From NCBI GenBank assembly GCA_938035525.1, contig CALHOI010000052.1:1-34755 (forward strand): a stretch of 34,755 nt of DNA, read 5' to 3'. Below the pieces are notes generated by a model. That model ran no database searches. It was not told where the DNA came from and saw only the letters and a list, made by a program, of their open reading frames with translations. Every line of letters starts with the position of its first letter. The stretch's first letter is position 1. Source of the DNA: an uncultured Granulosicoccaceae bacterium. GTDB taxonomy: Bacteria > Pseudomonadota > Gammaproteobacteria > Granulosicoccales > Granulosicoccaceae. Below, in pieces: positions 27,413-34,755 of this stretch. The translations under genes and the position numbers were made by a program.

Positions 27413-28388
27413 CTGCCGGCGGTAACTCTTCACCAAACACACGTTGATACAGTTCGGCGATTAACGCACGCTCTGCCGGATCGCACTTATTCAGGAAGAC
27501 CAATTCAAAAGACAAAGCTGTGTCTTTAAAGAATGTTAGATTTTGCGTCCAGGTGATGACGGTTCGCGGACTCATCACGGTGGCAAGGTCGCCGTTTTTA
27601 AATGCATTGCGTGTCAGGTTAGCCAAAGACACCATGTTTTTGACCAACTGCTCGCCTTCAGGGTTTTGCAAATGCGGCGCTTTTGCCAGAACAACCTGGA
27701 CTTCTTTTTCTGGTGGCAAATAATTGAGCACAGTGGTGATGGACCATCTATCCATTTGCGCCTGATTGATTTGCTGCGTGCCGTGATACAAACCCGTTGT
27801 GTCACCTAATCCCACGGTATTGGCGGTGGCGAAAAAACGAAACGATGGATGCGGTGATAAAACCCGGCTTTGATCGAGCAAGGTCAGCTTACCGGTTGAT
27901 TCAAGCACTCGTTGAATAACAAACATGACATCTGGGCGGCCGGCATCGTATTCATCAAATACCAACGCAACGTTGCGCTGATAGCACCACGGTAAAATGC
28001 CATCTTGAAACACAGTAACCTGCTTACCATCTTCAAGCACAATGGCATCTTTACCGATGAGGTCGATTCGACTCACGTGGCTATCAAGGTTAATACGTAA
28101 ACACGGCCAGTTAAGTCTGGCGGCAACCTGCTCAACATGAGTTGACTTACCGGTACCATGATAGCCACTTATTAGCACGCGCCAGTCATTGGCAAACCCA
28201 GCCAGAATGGCAAGCGTGGTGCGCTTGTCAAAAATGTAGGTTGGATCCAACTCGGGGACTCGCTCGCTGTGCTGGCTGTAGGCAGGCACGACAAGATCAA
28301 CATCCAGTCCAAAAACGTCTCGCACCGAGATTGTGGTGTCCGGCAGTGGTCCCAACGCAGCCGCGTCGGTCTGATTTGTATCGAGCAT
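27402..28388 (-). CDS. cobS: CobS-like cobaltochelatase AAA+ ATPase (pair 2)
   Basis: A 328-residue AAA+ ATPase of the MoxR/CobS group, essentially the size of characterised CobS. Walker [10 protein letters not shown] is at residues 75-83 and Walker B ALVFDE at 141-146, followed by [33 protein letters not shown] and MSPRTVITW are also as in CobS. It is closer to canonical CobS than the copy at 6683-7663, for example in [17 protein letters not shown] and QMDRW. It is transcribed divergently from the primase-HAD gene across a 176-bp region and overlaps cobT by 11 bp. Its role is to energise the CobT complex; the final target without CobN is unknown. Confidence 0.93.
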   Translation of the reverse strand: MLDTNQTDAAALGPLPDTTISVRDVFGLDVDLVVPAYSQHSERVPELDPTYIFDKRTTLAILAGFANDWRVLISGYHGTGKSTHVEQVAARLNWPCLRINLDSHVSRIDLIGKDAIVLEDGKQVTVFQDGILPWCYQRNVALVFDEYDAGRPDVMFVIQRVLESTGKLTLLDQSRVLSPHPSFRFFATANTVGLGDTTGLYHGTQQINQAQMDRWSITTVLNYLPPEKEVQVVLAKAPHLQNPEGEQLVKNMVSLANLTRNAFKNGDLATVMSPRTVITWTQNLTFFKDTALSFELVFLNKCDPAERALIAELYQRVFGEELPPADAS

Positions 28389-28564
28389 GAAAGTAACGGC
28401 TCTTTAAATTGGGCTAAAAACAATATCCTACACGCACCTGCGAGTGCTGTGGTTGATCGCAGCGAAATCGGGCATAAAAAATCAGGCATAAAAATGTGAA
28501 GTTAACAATTTGCGGGGCCATTAATGTGGCCCAGTCTTGGGTAACTCACTTACACTGTGTCTCC
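28389..28564. promoter_or_regulatory. Divergent control region between cobS and the primase-HAD gene
   Basis: This 176-bp region must hold the promoters of both divergent transcripts. It contains a direct repeat GGCATAAAAA at 28471-28480 and 28485-28494, spaced 14 bp start to start. A gapped palindrome with GGCCA/TGGCC arms lies near 28515-28530. No pair of convincing sigma-70 boxes was found by eye for either direction, which may point to regulated expression. Confidence 0.4.
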
Positions 28565-29809
28565 ATGGCCAGCAAACACGACATCATCGGCGAAGAGTGG
28601 CGCGAACGCGCAACCGAGCTTGCAGACTGGGCGATGCTGCGCCTGGTGAATCGCAAAGATGTCTGGGGCCAGTATTCTGTACCCACGCCAAGTGAAGTCC
28701 GCGATACCGGCCGAACCTACAAAGCCATGACCCTGCCCGCCAAGGCCCAGCGTGGCGGTGACAAGGTCACGCTTGACAAACTCACCCGACACTTCGCCAG
28801 CAGACGCTTACGAAAACCGCAACTCATTGGCCTGCATGCAAAATCCAAAGACACCACCAGCCGCTGGTTCGGTCTTGATATTGATTGCCACAAGCCCGAA
28901 GAAGTCGGTGCAGAAGATTTAGCCAGGCGCAATCTCAATGGCGTGCTGAGCTGGTATCGCAAGTTACAAAACATGGGTTTCGACCCCATGCTGTTTGATT
29001 CCAATGGGGCGGGCGGCTTTCATTTGTGGGTTTTGTTCAACGAGCCAGCGCCAACCCAACAGGTGTTCGATTTTGCCCAGTGGCTGATAGCCGACTGGCA
29101 GGAACTGCAACTGGACAAATTACCTGAAACTTTCCCAAAAAACGTTAAACAGGACAGTTTGGGTTCATGGTTTCGATTGCCGGGTTTGCATCACACCCGC
29201 GACCACTACTCGGCCGTATGGGCTGGAGATGATGGCCTGGACGACCCTTGGCTAACAGGTCATGCTGCTATCGACACCGTGCTGGCCAATATTCCCGGTC
29301 CTTATCCAGCTATTCCTGGCCAGAGCAAAGCTAATTCAAATCAAATCCCGGCCAAACCCGTTACGGTTGCTGATGCAGAGCCTGGCAATAGCCCTCCACC
29401 GCGCAGCGATCGGCAGTTTGCCCGAACGCAAAAACCGCGCGTGTGTGTTGATCTGGACGGCGTGCTGGCAGCTCGCGTTGAGGGAGACGCCATCGGTCCA
29501 CCTATTGACGGTGCGGTGGAATTCACACGCGATTTAAGCCAGCGCGCTGACCTTATTATTTTTACCGCACGCTTTTCTACTCGCTCAACTAAAGCGCGAT
29601 CAGCTGAATCGGTTAATGATCTTGAGCAACGCATTATCAAATGGCTGGATGCCCATGGCTTTAGCTACGACAGCGTCAATACCAGCCAGGCCAAACCCAT
29701 TGCCTCCGCTTATGTTGATGATCGCGCTATTAGTTGCCAGCCGCTAAAAAATGGGCTGGACGCATTCAACACGGCACTGCAAGACATCGACGCACTGTGT
29801 CATATTTAA
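28565..29809 (+). CDS. Archaeo-eukaryotic primase (TOTE-type) domain fused to a HAD phosphatase-like domain
   Basis: A 414-residue two-domain protein. Residues 1-240 match the archaeo-eukaryotic primase-polymerase fold of TOTE conflict systems: the leader WAMLRLVNRKDVWGQY, the catalytic acids D105-x-D107 in WFGLDIDCH, the GAGGFHLW nucleotide-binding block at 148-155 and RLPGLHHTRDH from R204. After a Pro/Ser-rich linker (about 255-285), residues 290-410 form a HAD-like domain with motif I D296-L-D298-G, motif II T334 in FTAR, K377 in AKPIAS and motif IV D385-D386. The first half suggests template-dependent nucleotide polymerisation and the second phosphate removal, perhaps from DNA ends or nucleotides; this is inferred. 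No helicase or nuclease domain is present, unlike full TOTE systems. The ATG at 28565 is preferred over a GTG at 28496 because the extra residues look untranslated. Two unknown genes follow in the same direction. Confidence 0.82.
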   Translation: MASKHDIIGEEWRERATELADWAMLRLVNRKDVWGQYSVPTPSEVRDTGRTYKAMTLPAKAQRGGDKVTLDKLTRHFASRRLRKPQLIGLHAKSKDTTSRWFGLDIDCHKPEEVGAEDLARRNLNGVLSWYRKLQNMGFDPMLFDSNGAGGFHLWVLFNEPAPTQQVFDFAQWLIADWQELQLDKLPETFPKNVKQDSLGSWFRLPGLHHTRDHYSAVWAGDDGLDDPWLTGHAAIDTVLANIPGPYPAIPGQSKANSNQIPAKPVTVADAEPGNSPPPRSDRQFARTQKPRVCVDLDGVLAARVEGDAIGPPIDGAVEFTRDLSQRADLIIFTARFSTRSTKARSAESVNDLEQRIIKWLDAHGFSYDSVNTSQAKPIASAYVDDRAISCQPLKNGLDAFNTALQDIDALCHI

Positions 29810-29838
29810 TCGCATTCAACTTCTAAGTAGTTAATTAC

Positions 29839-30468
29839 ATGGCCCGTACACTTTCATTTTCACTTAACGGCGAGCAGTTCGATGCCAGCATTATTAAAGT
29901 CGACCGGACGCACTTATATGGCACCGTGAGTATTCAAACAGACGACATGGACGGCAAAAGGTGCACTGTGGCAACACTGGCTGTGGATGGAAAAACGCTG
30001 ATACCCAAAGGTGGCACTGCATTGGGCTACATTAACCCGGAAGGAGAATGGGTCAGCCGCGACCAACTTAAACCGGTTGACTTAAACGGCGAGCCTGTTG
30101 CCGAGGTAGAGTCCAGCTTTGATGAACCCATTGTGCTGGACACCGAATGCGACGTAGATGAATACCTGAACCATAGCGTGCGACTGGTGTATCGCTTAAA
30201 GCCCGACTCGGCATTTCCGGCTAGTTTAATGTCGACATTAAAATCGGGCACGCTGTATAAGTTTGGATTCAGTTACCGAGGCGGCGTCGGTTACGACCCG
30301 GCATTTGTTTTAAGTGATGAAGACAATGACGTCTGGATGATGATCACCAGGGAAAACGCCGTCGAAACGGTAGGCCTTGAGCAAGCTGCTGTGTGCTATG
30401 GCGAAAATCTGGATAAGGACACTGAAGATGAAAACAGTGACGACAGCATTGACTTCAGTATGCTTTAG
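29839..30468 (+). CDS. Uncharacterised protein, 209 residues
   Basis: I do not recognise this family. The protein is soluble, has no signal peptide or membrane segment, and is predicted to be rich in beta strands. Notable segments are KVDRTHLYGTVSIQ, GGTALGYINPEGEWV near residues 58-72 and DEYLNHSVRLVYRL near 114-127. The tail from about residue 190 is an acidic Asp/Glu/Ser string, probably disordered. The well-formed strand-turn pattern and the intact frame argue for a real gene. It begins 29 bp after the primase-HAD gene, and its stop codon overlaps the ribosome-binding site of the next gene, so the three are probably one transcript. A DNA-repair or nucleic-acid role is only a guess from its position. 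Confidence 0.8.
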   Translation: MARTLSFSLNGEQFDASIIKVDRTHLYGTVSIQTDDMDGKRCTVATLAVDGKTLIPKGGTALGYINPEGEWVSRDQLKPVDLNGEPVAEVESSFDEPIVLDTECDVDEYLNHSVRLVYRLKPDSAFPASLMSTLKSGTLYKFGFSYRGGVGYDPAFVLSDEDNDVWMMITRENAVETVGLEQAAVCYGENLDKDTEDENSDDSIDFSML

Positions 30469-30477
30469 GAGTGCATC

Positions 30478-31188
30478 ATGCCAAATATAAATCTATCGGA
30501 TAAACGTCATCGCGATGCTGTGGTTAAAGCCGAAAGCATCGGCGTTGAAGAACCGGTTCGCTATCTGGGTCCAAAGGGTGGGCAAACCTATACACGTCGT
30601 GTACTTAAAAGCACAACTGAGCACGACTATGAAACATTGCTGGAGGCACACGGCGATGCTGAAAGTATTTCTCAAGCGCTTATTAATGGTGACCCAGAAG
30701 TTGACCTTGAACGATTCGGCCAATTTTTATGGAACACCAGCAAGGTGTTCATTAACCCCGATGAAGAGCTGGTTTTTCGTGTACAGCAAACCGAAGTGGT
30801 ACGCGATACCAAAGGTAAGCTCATTACCAAACGCAATCGTGAAAGCGATGAGCCCAACGTTGACAGTGACATTCCTTTACGCTGGACTGGCAAACTCATA
30901 CCAAAGTCGCAAGCCATCAGACAATTTGTATTCACCGCCAAACTGCAAGTGGTGCACATTAACGGACTGACTTACGATTTCCTGTATGCCATGGCTGAAG
31001 AGTTGGCCAATGCAAACAGTTTGATGTTACTTGGCGCTGGCGAAGACGGCAAACAACCATTGATATTTCGTCGCGGTTCCATCCCCTACCGGGCATTTCT
31101 CGAGGGTCGAATAGTCGATAAGCGCTACGTGCTGTTATTGCATTTAAGCAACATGGAGTTGAAACGCCGAGTCGAAAACCGGCTTTAA
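30478..31188 (+). CDS. Uncharacterised protein, 236 residues
   Basis: I do not recognise this family. It is a soluble, mixed alpha/beta protein with no signal peptide. Residues 1-45 are basic and contain GPKGGQTYTRR. The C-terminal half has the ordered blocks PLRWTGKLIPKSQAIRQFVF, then HINGLTYDFLYAMAEEL, SLMLLGAGEDGKQPLIFRRG and YRAFLEGRI, ending in LLLHLSNMELKRR. A strong AGGAG lies 6 bases before the ATG and overlaps the end of the upstream gene, so it is translated from the same message. No catalytic motif can be assigned. Its conserved-looking core and its position suggest a partner of the primase-HAD protein, which is an inference. Confidence 0.8.
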   Translation: MPNINLSDKRHRDAVVKAESIGVEEPVRYLGPKGGQTYTRRVLKSTTEHDYETLLEAHGDAESISQALINGDPEVDLERFGQFLWNTSKVFINPDEELVFRVQQTEVVRDTKGKLITKRNRESDEPNVDSDIPLRWTGKLIPKSQAIRQFVFTAKLQVVHINGLTYDFLYAMAEELANANSLMLLGAGEDGKQPLIFRRGSIPYRAFLEGRIVDKRYVLLLHLSNMELKRRVENRL

Positions 31189-31419
31189 CGCCGCTGGCAG
31201 AACACACTTTCTTAACCCACGCTTCATTGTGCTCATCAGACACCCTTGCCTATCCATTTGGCTAGTGTCCGAGCCCAAGCTATGCACTTTTTTGTGGATT
31301 GTGTCATACCCTGTTCAAAATGATGCTCCCGTTCGTTACCTAATACAACGTCTTGTCTACCACATATCGGCCAGATCTCAGTCACTCGTGATATTCAGTG
31401 TGTGGATGATGCAATGCAC

Positions 31420-31449
31420 TTGCGGCACAGGATGTAAAAGGGCTATGCT
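31420..31449 (+). promoter_or_regulatory. Candidate promoter of the caspase-like gene
   Basis: TTGCGG (31420-31425) and TATGCT (31444-31449) are spaced by 18 bp and would start transcription about 60 bases before the ATG. Both boxes match sigma-70 consensus only partly. They lie in the 329-bp spacer 31189-31517, in which I see no supportable gene and no clear terminator for the upstream operon. Confidence 0.3.
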
Positions 31450-31517
31450 TTTCACCCCGGCAGGGCCAATCAGCATAATTCAGGCAACGAGATTGACAGG
31501 AAATTCGGGCTAGGAAA

Positions 31518-33674
31518 ATGACTACGATCAAACAGATTCTGTTTTGCATCTGTCTTCTTTTGATGCTGCCAATCGGCACAACTTTAGCTGCCGGCACTGG
31601 AGACGAGAAGCGCCTCGCCTTAATTATCGGCAACAGTGACTACGACACCACACCACTGAAAAACCCGGTTAACGATGCCAACGACATGGCAGAAACGTTA
31701 AAGCTGCTCGATTTTGACGTCACCCTGAAACTCGACCTGGATGCGCCAGGCATGAGCCGCGCAGTAGACGACTTCAAAAAGAAACTATCGCAACAGAAAT
31801 CAATTGGCTTCTTCTACTATGCCGGGCATGGCGTGCAAATCGATGGCACCAACTACTTGATTCCGGTTAATTCTGATATCGGTGATGAAGTAGACGTGCA
31901 ATACAAATCAACACCAGCAGGATCCGTTCTGGCAAAAATGCAAAGCGTCAACCAAGGGCTCAATATTATTGTGCTTGATGCCTGCCGCAACAATCCTTTT
32001 CCTTCAACAGTACGCTCTGCCAGTCGCGGCTTGGCCAGAAAGAATGCGCCAGATGGCTCAATCATCATCTATTCAACCGCCCCGGGCACTGTTGCAGAAG
32101 ATGGTCGTGGTCGAAACGGCACCTTTACAGAACACTTCATGAGGCACCTTAAAGAGCCGGGACTGAGTCTGAGCACCACTATTCGACGGACACGACGCGG
32201 GGTAAAAGCCGCGACCAACAATCGTCAAGTGCCCTGGGACAGCAGCAATCTGACCGAAGACGAATACATATTGCTGCCAAAAGTGGAAGAAGTTGATCAG
32301 AAGAAAATTGAAGGCGAAGCGTGGATTGAAGCGCTAATGGTCAACACACCTGCGCAAATCCAGTCCTTTATCGACCGCTTCCCGCAAGGTGTTTACATTG
32401 ATGCTGCAAAACAGCGTCTCGACGAACTAATGAAGTCGGGTGTGCAGATATCCAGTCTGGAAAACGTCCCCAAACTGCCGCTGACTGGCGGTGATGGCCG
32501 CAGCCGGCCTGGCGATGACGCCATTGCAATGATACCCAATCAGCCGCAAAGTCCCGAAATAGATCCTGGAATCACCATTGCCGTTACGCCCAATGATGCC
32601 CGCATTCGCATCATGAATATTGTTGATAAGTACAAACCGGGCATGAAACTGTCGCGCAACACCAGTTACGATATTCTGGTTCAGCGTCAGGGATATTTGC
32701 CTTGGCGTGAAATGGTTTTCGTTGACGATCAAACCAGCACCATTGAAATAGAAATGACAAAAATTGGTGAGCCCGTGCAGGCTGAAAAACCGCTGTTTGA
32801 GTCGGACGATGCCGGTTGGACAACGGTTGCCTCAGGTGAATACAACATGGGATGCTCCCAATCAGATCGCTCATGTAAAGCTGCAGAAAAACCAGTTACT
32901 GCAGTAAAAGTGGCTGGTTTTAAAATCGCCCAGAACGAAGTCACTGTCAGAGAATTCAAAGCTTTTGTCGAAGACACCGGTTACGAAACCGATGCCGAAA
33001 TCAATGCTGGTGGTTTCACTGGTTGTTGGGCACGCTCTGAGAAAAAAGGCATTAGTCGCGAAACGGTGCGCTGGGGCTGGCTTACCGGTAAAAACTGGAA
33101 GAATCCAGGCTTCTCCCAAACCGATGATCACCCGGTCACTTGTGTTAGTTGGAACGATGCCAACGCTTATACAAAATGGATGACAAAAAAGCTTGGGAAA
33201 ACGGTACGTCTACCCACCGAAGCCGAATGGGAATATGCCGCCCGCGCAGGTACCACGCGACGGTATTCTCAGGCTGCCTCACCCAGTGGCCTGTGCGAAT
33301 TTGAAAACATCGCCGACAGAACCAAATCGAAAACTGGGTCGGCCTGGCCCAACCCGGTTAAGTGTACCGACAAATACTGGACAACGGCACCGGTTAAGAC
33401 GTTCAAGCCCAACGCTTTCGGTCTCTATGACATGCTGGGCAGCGTCAGTGAGTGGTCTGGCGACGTCTGGTTGGATAAGCTCCCGCAACAGCCTGTTTCC
33501 CGATCAGCCAACACAGTCGGAGACGCAAATCAGCGCGTGCTTCGCGGCGGCTCCTGGAACGGAAAAGCTGCCGACGTTCGCGTGTCGACACGAAAAAAAG
33601 CACCCAGAGCGAGCCGCGCCTCAATCACTGGCTTTCGTGTGGTCATTGAAGAAGCGATTCAGGCGCAAAAGTAA
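31518..33674 (+). CDS. Secreted caspase-like (C14) protein with PEGA-like and FGE/SUMF1 domains
   Basis: A 718-residue exported protein. A signal peptide (about 1-25, ending in LAAG) is followed by a caspase-fold domain (about 30-255). It has the catalytic dyad H104 in YYAGHG and C156 in LDACRNNPF, as in bacterial metacaspase/orthocaspase proteins that cut after basic residues. A helical spacer (about 270-310) and a PEGA-like beta segment (about 350-412, VTPNDARIRIMN) lead to a formylglycine-generating-enzyme/SUMF1-type domain (about 430-715). That domain shows SGEYNMGC, NEVTVREFKAF, VSWNDANAY, RLPTEAEWEYAARAG, GNVWEW-like SVSEWSGDVW and RVLRGGSWN. In FGE such a domain is an oxidase; in caspase fusions it more often acts as a binding module. 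An AGGA a few bases upstream supports the ATG. The trypsin gene follows 189 bp downstream. Confidence 0.92.
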   Translation: MTTIKQILFCICLLLMLPIGTTLAAGTGDEKRLALIIGNSDYDTTPLKNPVNDANDMAETLKLLDFDVTLKLDLDAPGMSRAVDDFKKKLSQQKSIGFFYYAGHGVQIDGTNYLIPVNSDIGDEVDVQYKSTPAGSVLAKMQSVNQGLNIIVLDACRNNPFPSTVRSASRGLARKNAPDGSIIIYSTAPGTVAEDGRGRNGTFTEHFMRHLKEPGLSLSTTIRRTRRGVKAATNNRQVPWDSSNLTEDEYILLPKVEEVDQKKIEGEAWIEALMVNTPAQIQSFIDRFPQGVYIDAAKQRLDELMKSGVQISSLENVPKLPLTGGDGRSRPGDDAIAMIPNQPQSPEIDPGITIAVTPNDARIRIMNIVDKYKPGMKLSRNTSYDILVQRQGYLPWREMVFVDDQTSTIEIEMTKIGEPVQAEKPLFESDDAGWTTVASGEYNMGCSQSDRSCKAAEKPVTAVKVAGFKIAQNEVTVREFKAFVEDTGYETDAEINAGGFTGCWARSEKKGISRETVRWGWLTGKNWKNPGFSQTDDHPVTCVSWNDANAYTKWMTKKLGKTVRLPTEAEWEYAARAGTTRRYSQAASPSGLCEFENIADRTKSKTGSAWPNPVKCTDKYWTTAPVKTFKPNAFGLYDMLGSVSEWSGDVWLDKLPQQPVSRSANTVGDANQRVLRGGSWNGKAADVRVSTRKKAPRASRASITGFRVVIEEAIQAQK

Positions 33675-33707
33675 TTATTTCTTAATTATCAGCAAGTTAC
33701 ATTTATT

Positions 33708-33732
33708 CGACTGACAAACTGGTTGTCAGTCG
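33708..33732. repeat. Perfect 10-bp inverted repeat after the caspase-like gene
   Basis: CGACTGACAA (33708-33717) and TTGTCAGTCG (33723-33732) form a perfect stem around a 5-base loop, starting 33 bp after the stop codon. No T-run follows on either strand, so it is not a standard intrinsic terminator. It may stabilise the 3' end of the message or be a protein-binding site ahead of the trypsin gene. Confidence 0.65.
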
Positions 33733-33815
33733 CCCAACCCCTGTACGGCTTTCACCAAAATCATCGATTTAGTTCGATGCCCTGTCAAATTTGTTTCCGG
33801 TGTTCGTTACTCCAG

Positions 33816-33845
33816 TTGAAAGGCGCAAAAGCGTTCAAAAATACT
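33816..33845 (+). promoter_or_regulatory. Candidate promoter of the trypsin gene
   Basis: TTGAAA (33816-33821) and AATACT (33840-33845) are spaced by 18 bp. The start of transcription would lie very close to the GGGAGA ribosome-binding site (from 33853), which is 7 bases before the ATG, so the leader would be unusually short. The prediction was made by eye. Confidence 0.28.
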
Positions 33846-33863
33846 AAAACTCGGGAGATAGCC

Positions 33864-34755
<892 letters not shown>

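Noticed and set aside
28496..28564. A longer N-terminus for the primase-HAD protein from a GTG at 28496
   Set aside because: The 23 extra residues do not resemble the family, and the ATG at 28565 begins right before the conserved domain.
29839..30468. A faint resemblance of the 209-residue unknown protein to the N-terminal part of bacterial Ku (a GY-x-GEWV-like segment)
   Set aside because: The match is a few residues by eye, the conserved Ku core is not recognisable, and the association with a primase makes wishful reading likely. A profile search is needed.
31229..31513. A 94-residue plus-strand open frame in the spacer before the caspase gene
   Set aside because: Its composition is irregular, no ribosome-binding site is seen, and it resembles translated non-coding DNA.
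33708..33732. The inverted repeat as an intrinsic terminator
   Set aside because: No T-run follows the stem on either strand.

Overview
The window reads as chromosomal DNA of a Gram-negative bacterium, most likely a gammaproteobacterium, possibly marine. This is inferred from the gene families: an AmpG-type muropeptide permease, an Amidase_3 hydrolase, a Bcr/CflA pump, LeuRS with an HMGH signature, and CobS/CobT. No rRNA, tRNA, insertion sequence, integrase, phage gene or CRISPR array was seen. Genes are dense and mostly intact; only the two edge genes are cut by the window.

Left part (1-8572) is a minus-strand run. Read in transcription order it holds a PhyH-type oxygenase, a CobS-like MoxR AAA+ ATPase, a CobT-like VWA protein, leuS, an EamA/DMT transporter and an AmpG-like permease that leaves the left edge. 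Gaps from the AAA+ gene onward are only 9-37 bp, so an operon is likely. The centre-left plus strand (8632-17280) holds a double-length UvrA-like protein of 1849 residues with four ABC modules, a periplasmic amidase, a Rieske oxygenase alpha subunit and a 72-residue membrane protein.

Centre (17307-28388): a protein that looks like a worn-down GGDEF domain; two paralogous phosphoribosyltransferases that diverge from one short intergenic region, one of them overlapping a DUF368/PopT-type lipid-phosphate translocase; a secreted beta-helix protein; a Bcr/CflA pump; a family-6-type deoxyinosine/uracil-DNA glycosylase that overlaps a MATE exporter tail to tail; and a second CobS/CobT pair of canonical size. 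No CobN is present with either pair.

Right part (28565-34755, plus strand): an archaeo-eukaryotic primase domain of the TOTE type fused to a HAD phosphatase-like domain, followed by two unrecognised genes in an apparent operon. Then come a secreted caspase-like protein carrying PEGA-like and FGE/SUMF1 domains, and a secreted trypsin whose C-terminus runs into a polyglutamine tract cut by the window edge.

The strongest leads for new biology are the primase-HAD operon divergent from cobS/cobT, the two CobN-less AAA+/VWA pairs, the tandem UvrA fusion, and the paired phosphoribosyltransferases coupled to a PopT-like transporter. Functional links between neighbours are inferences from gene order.
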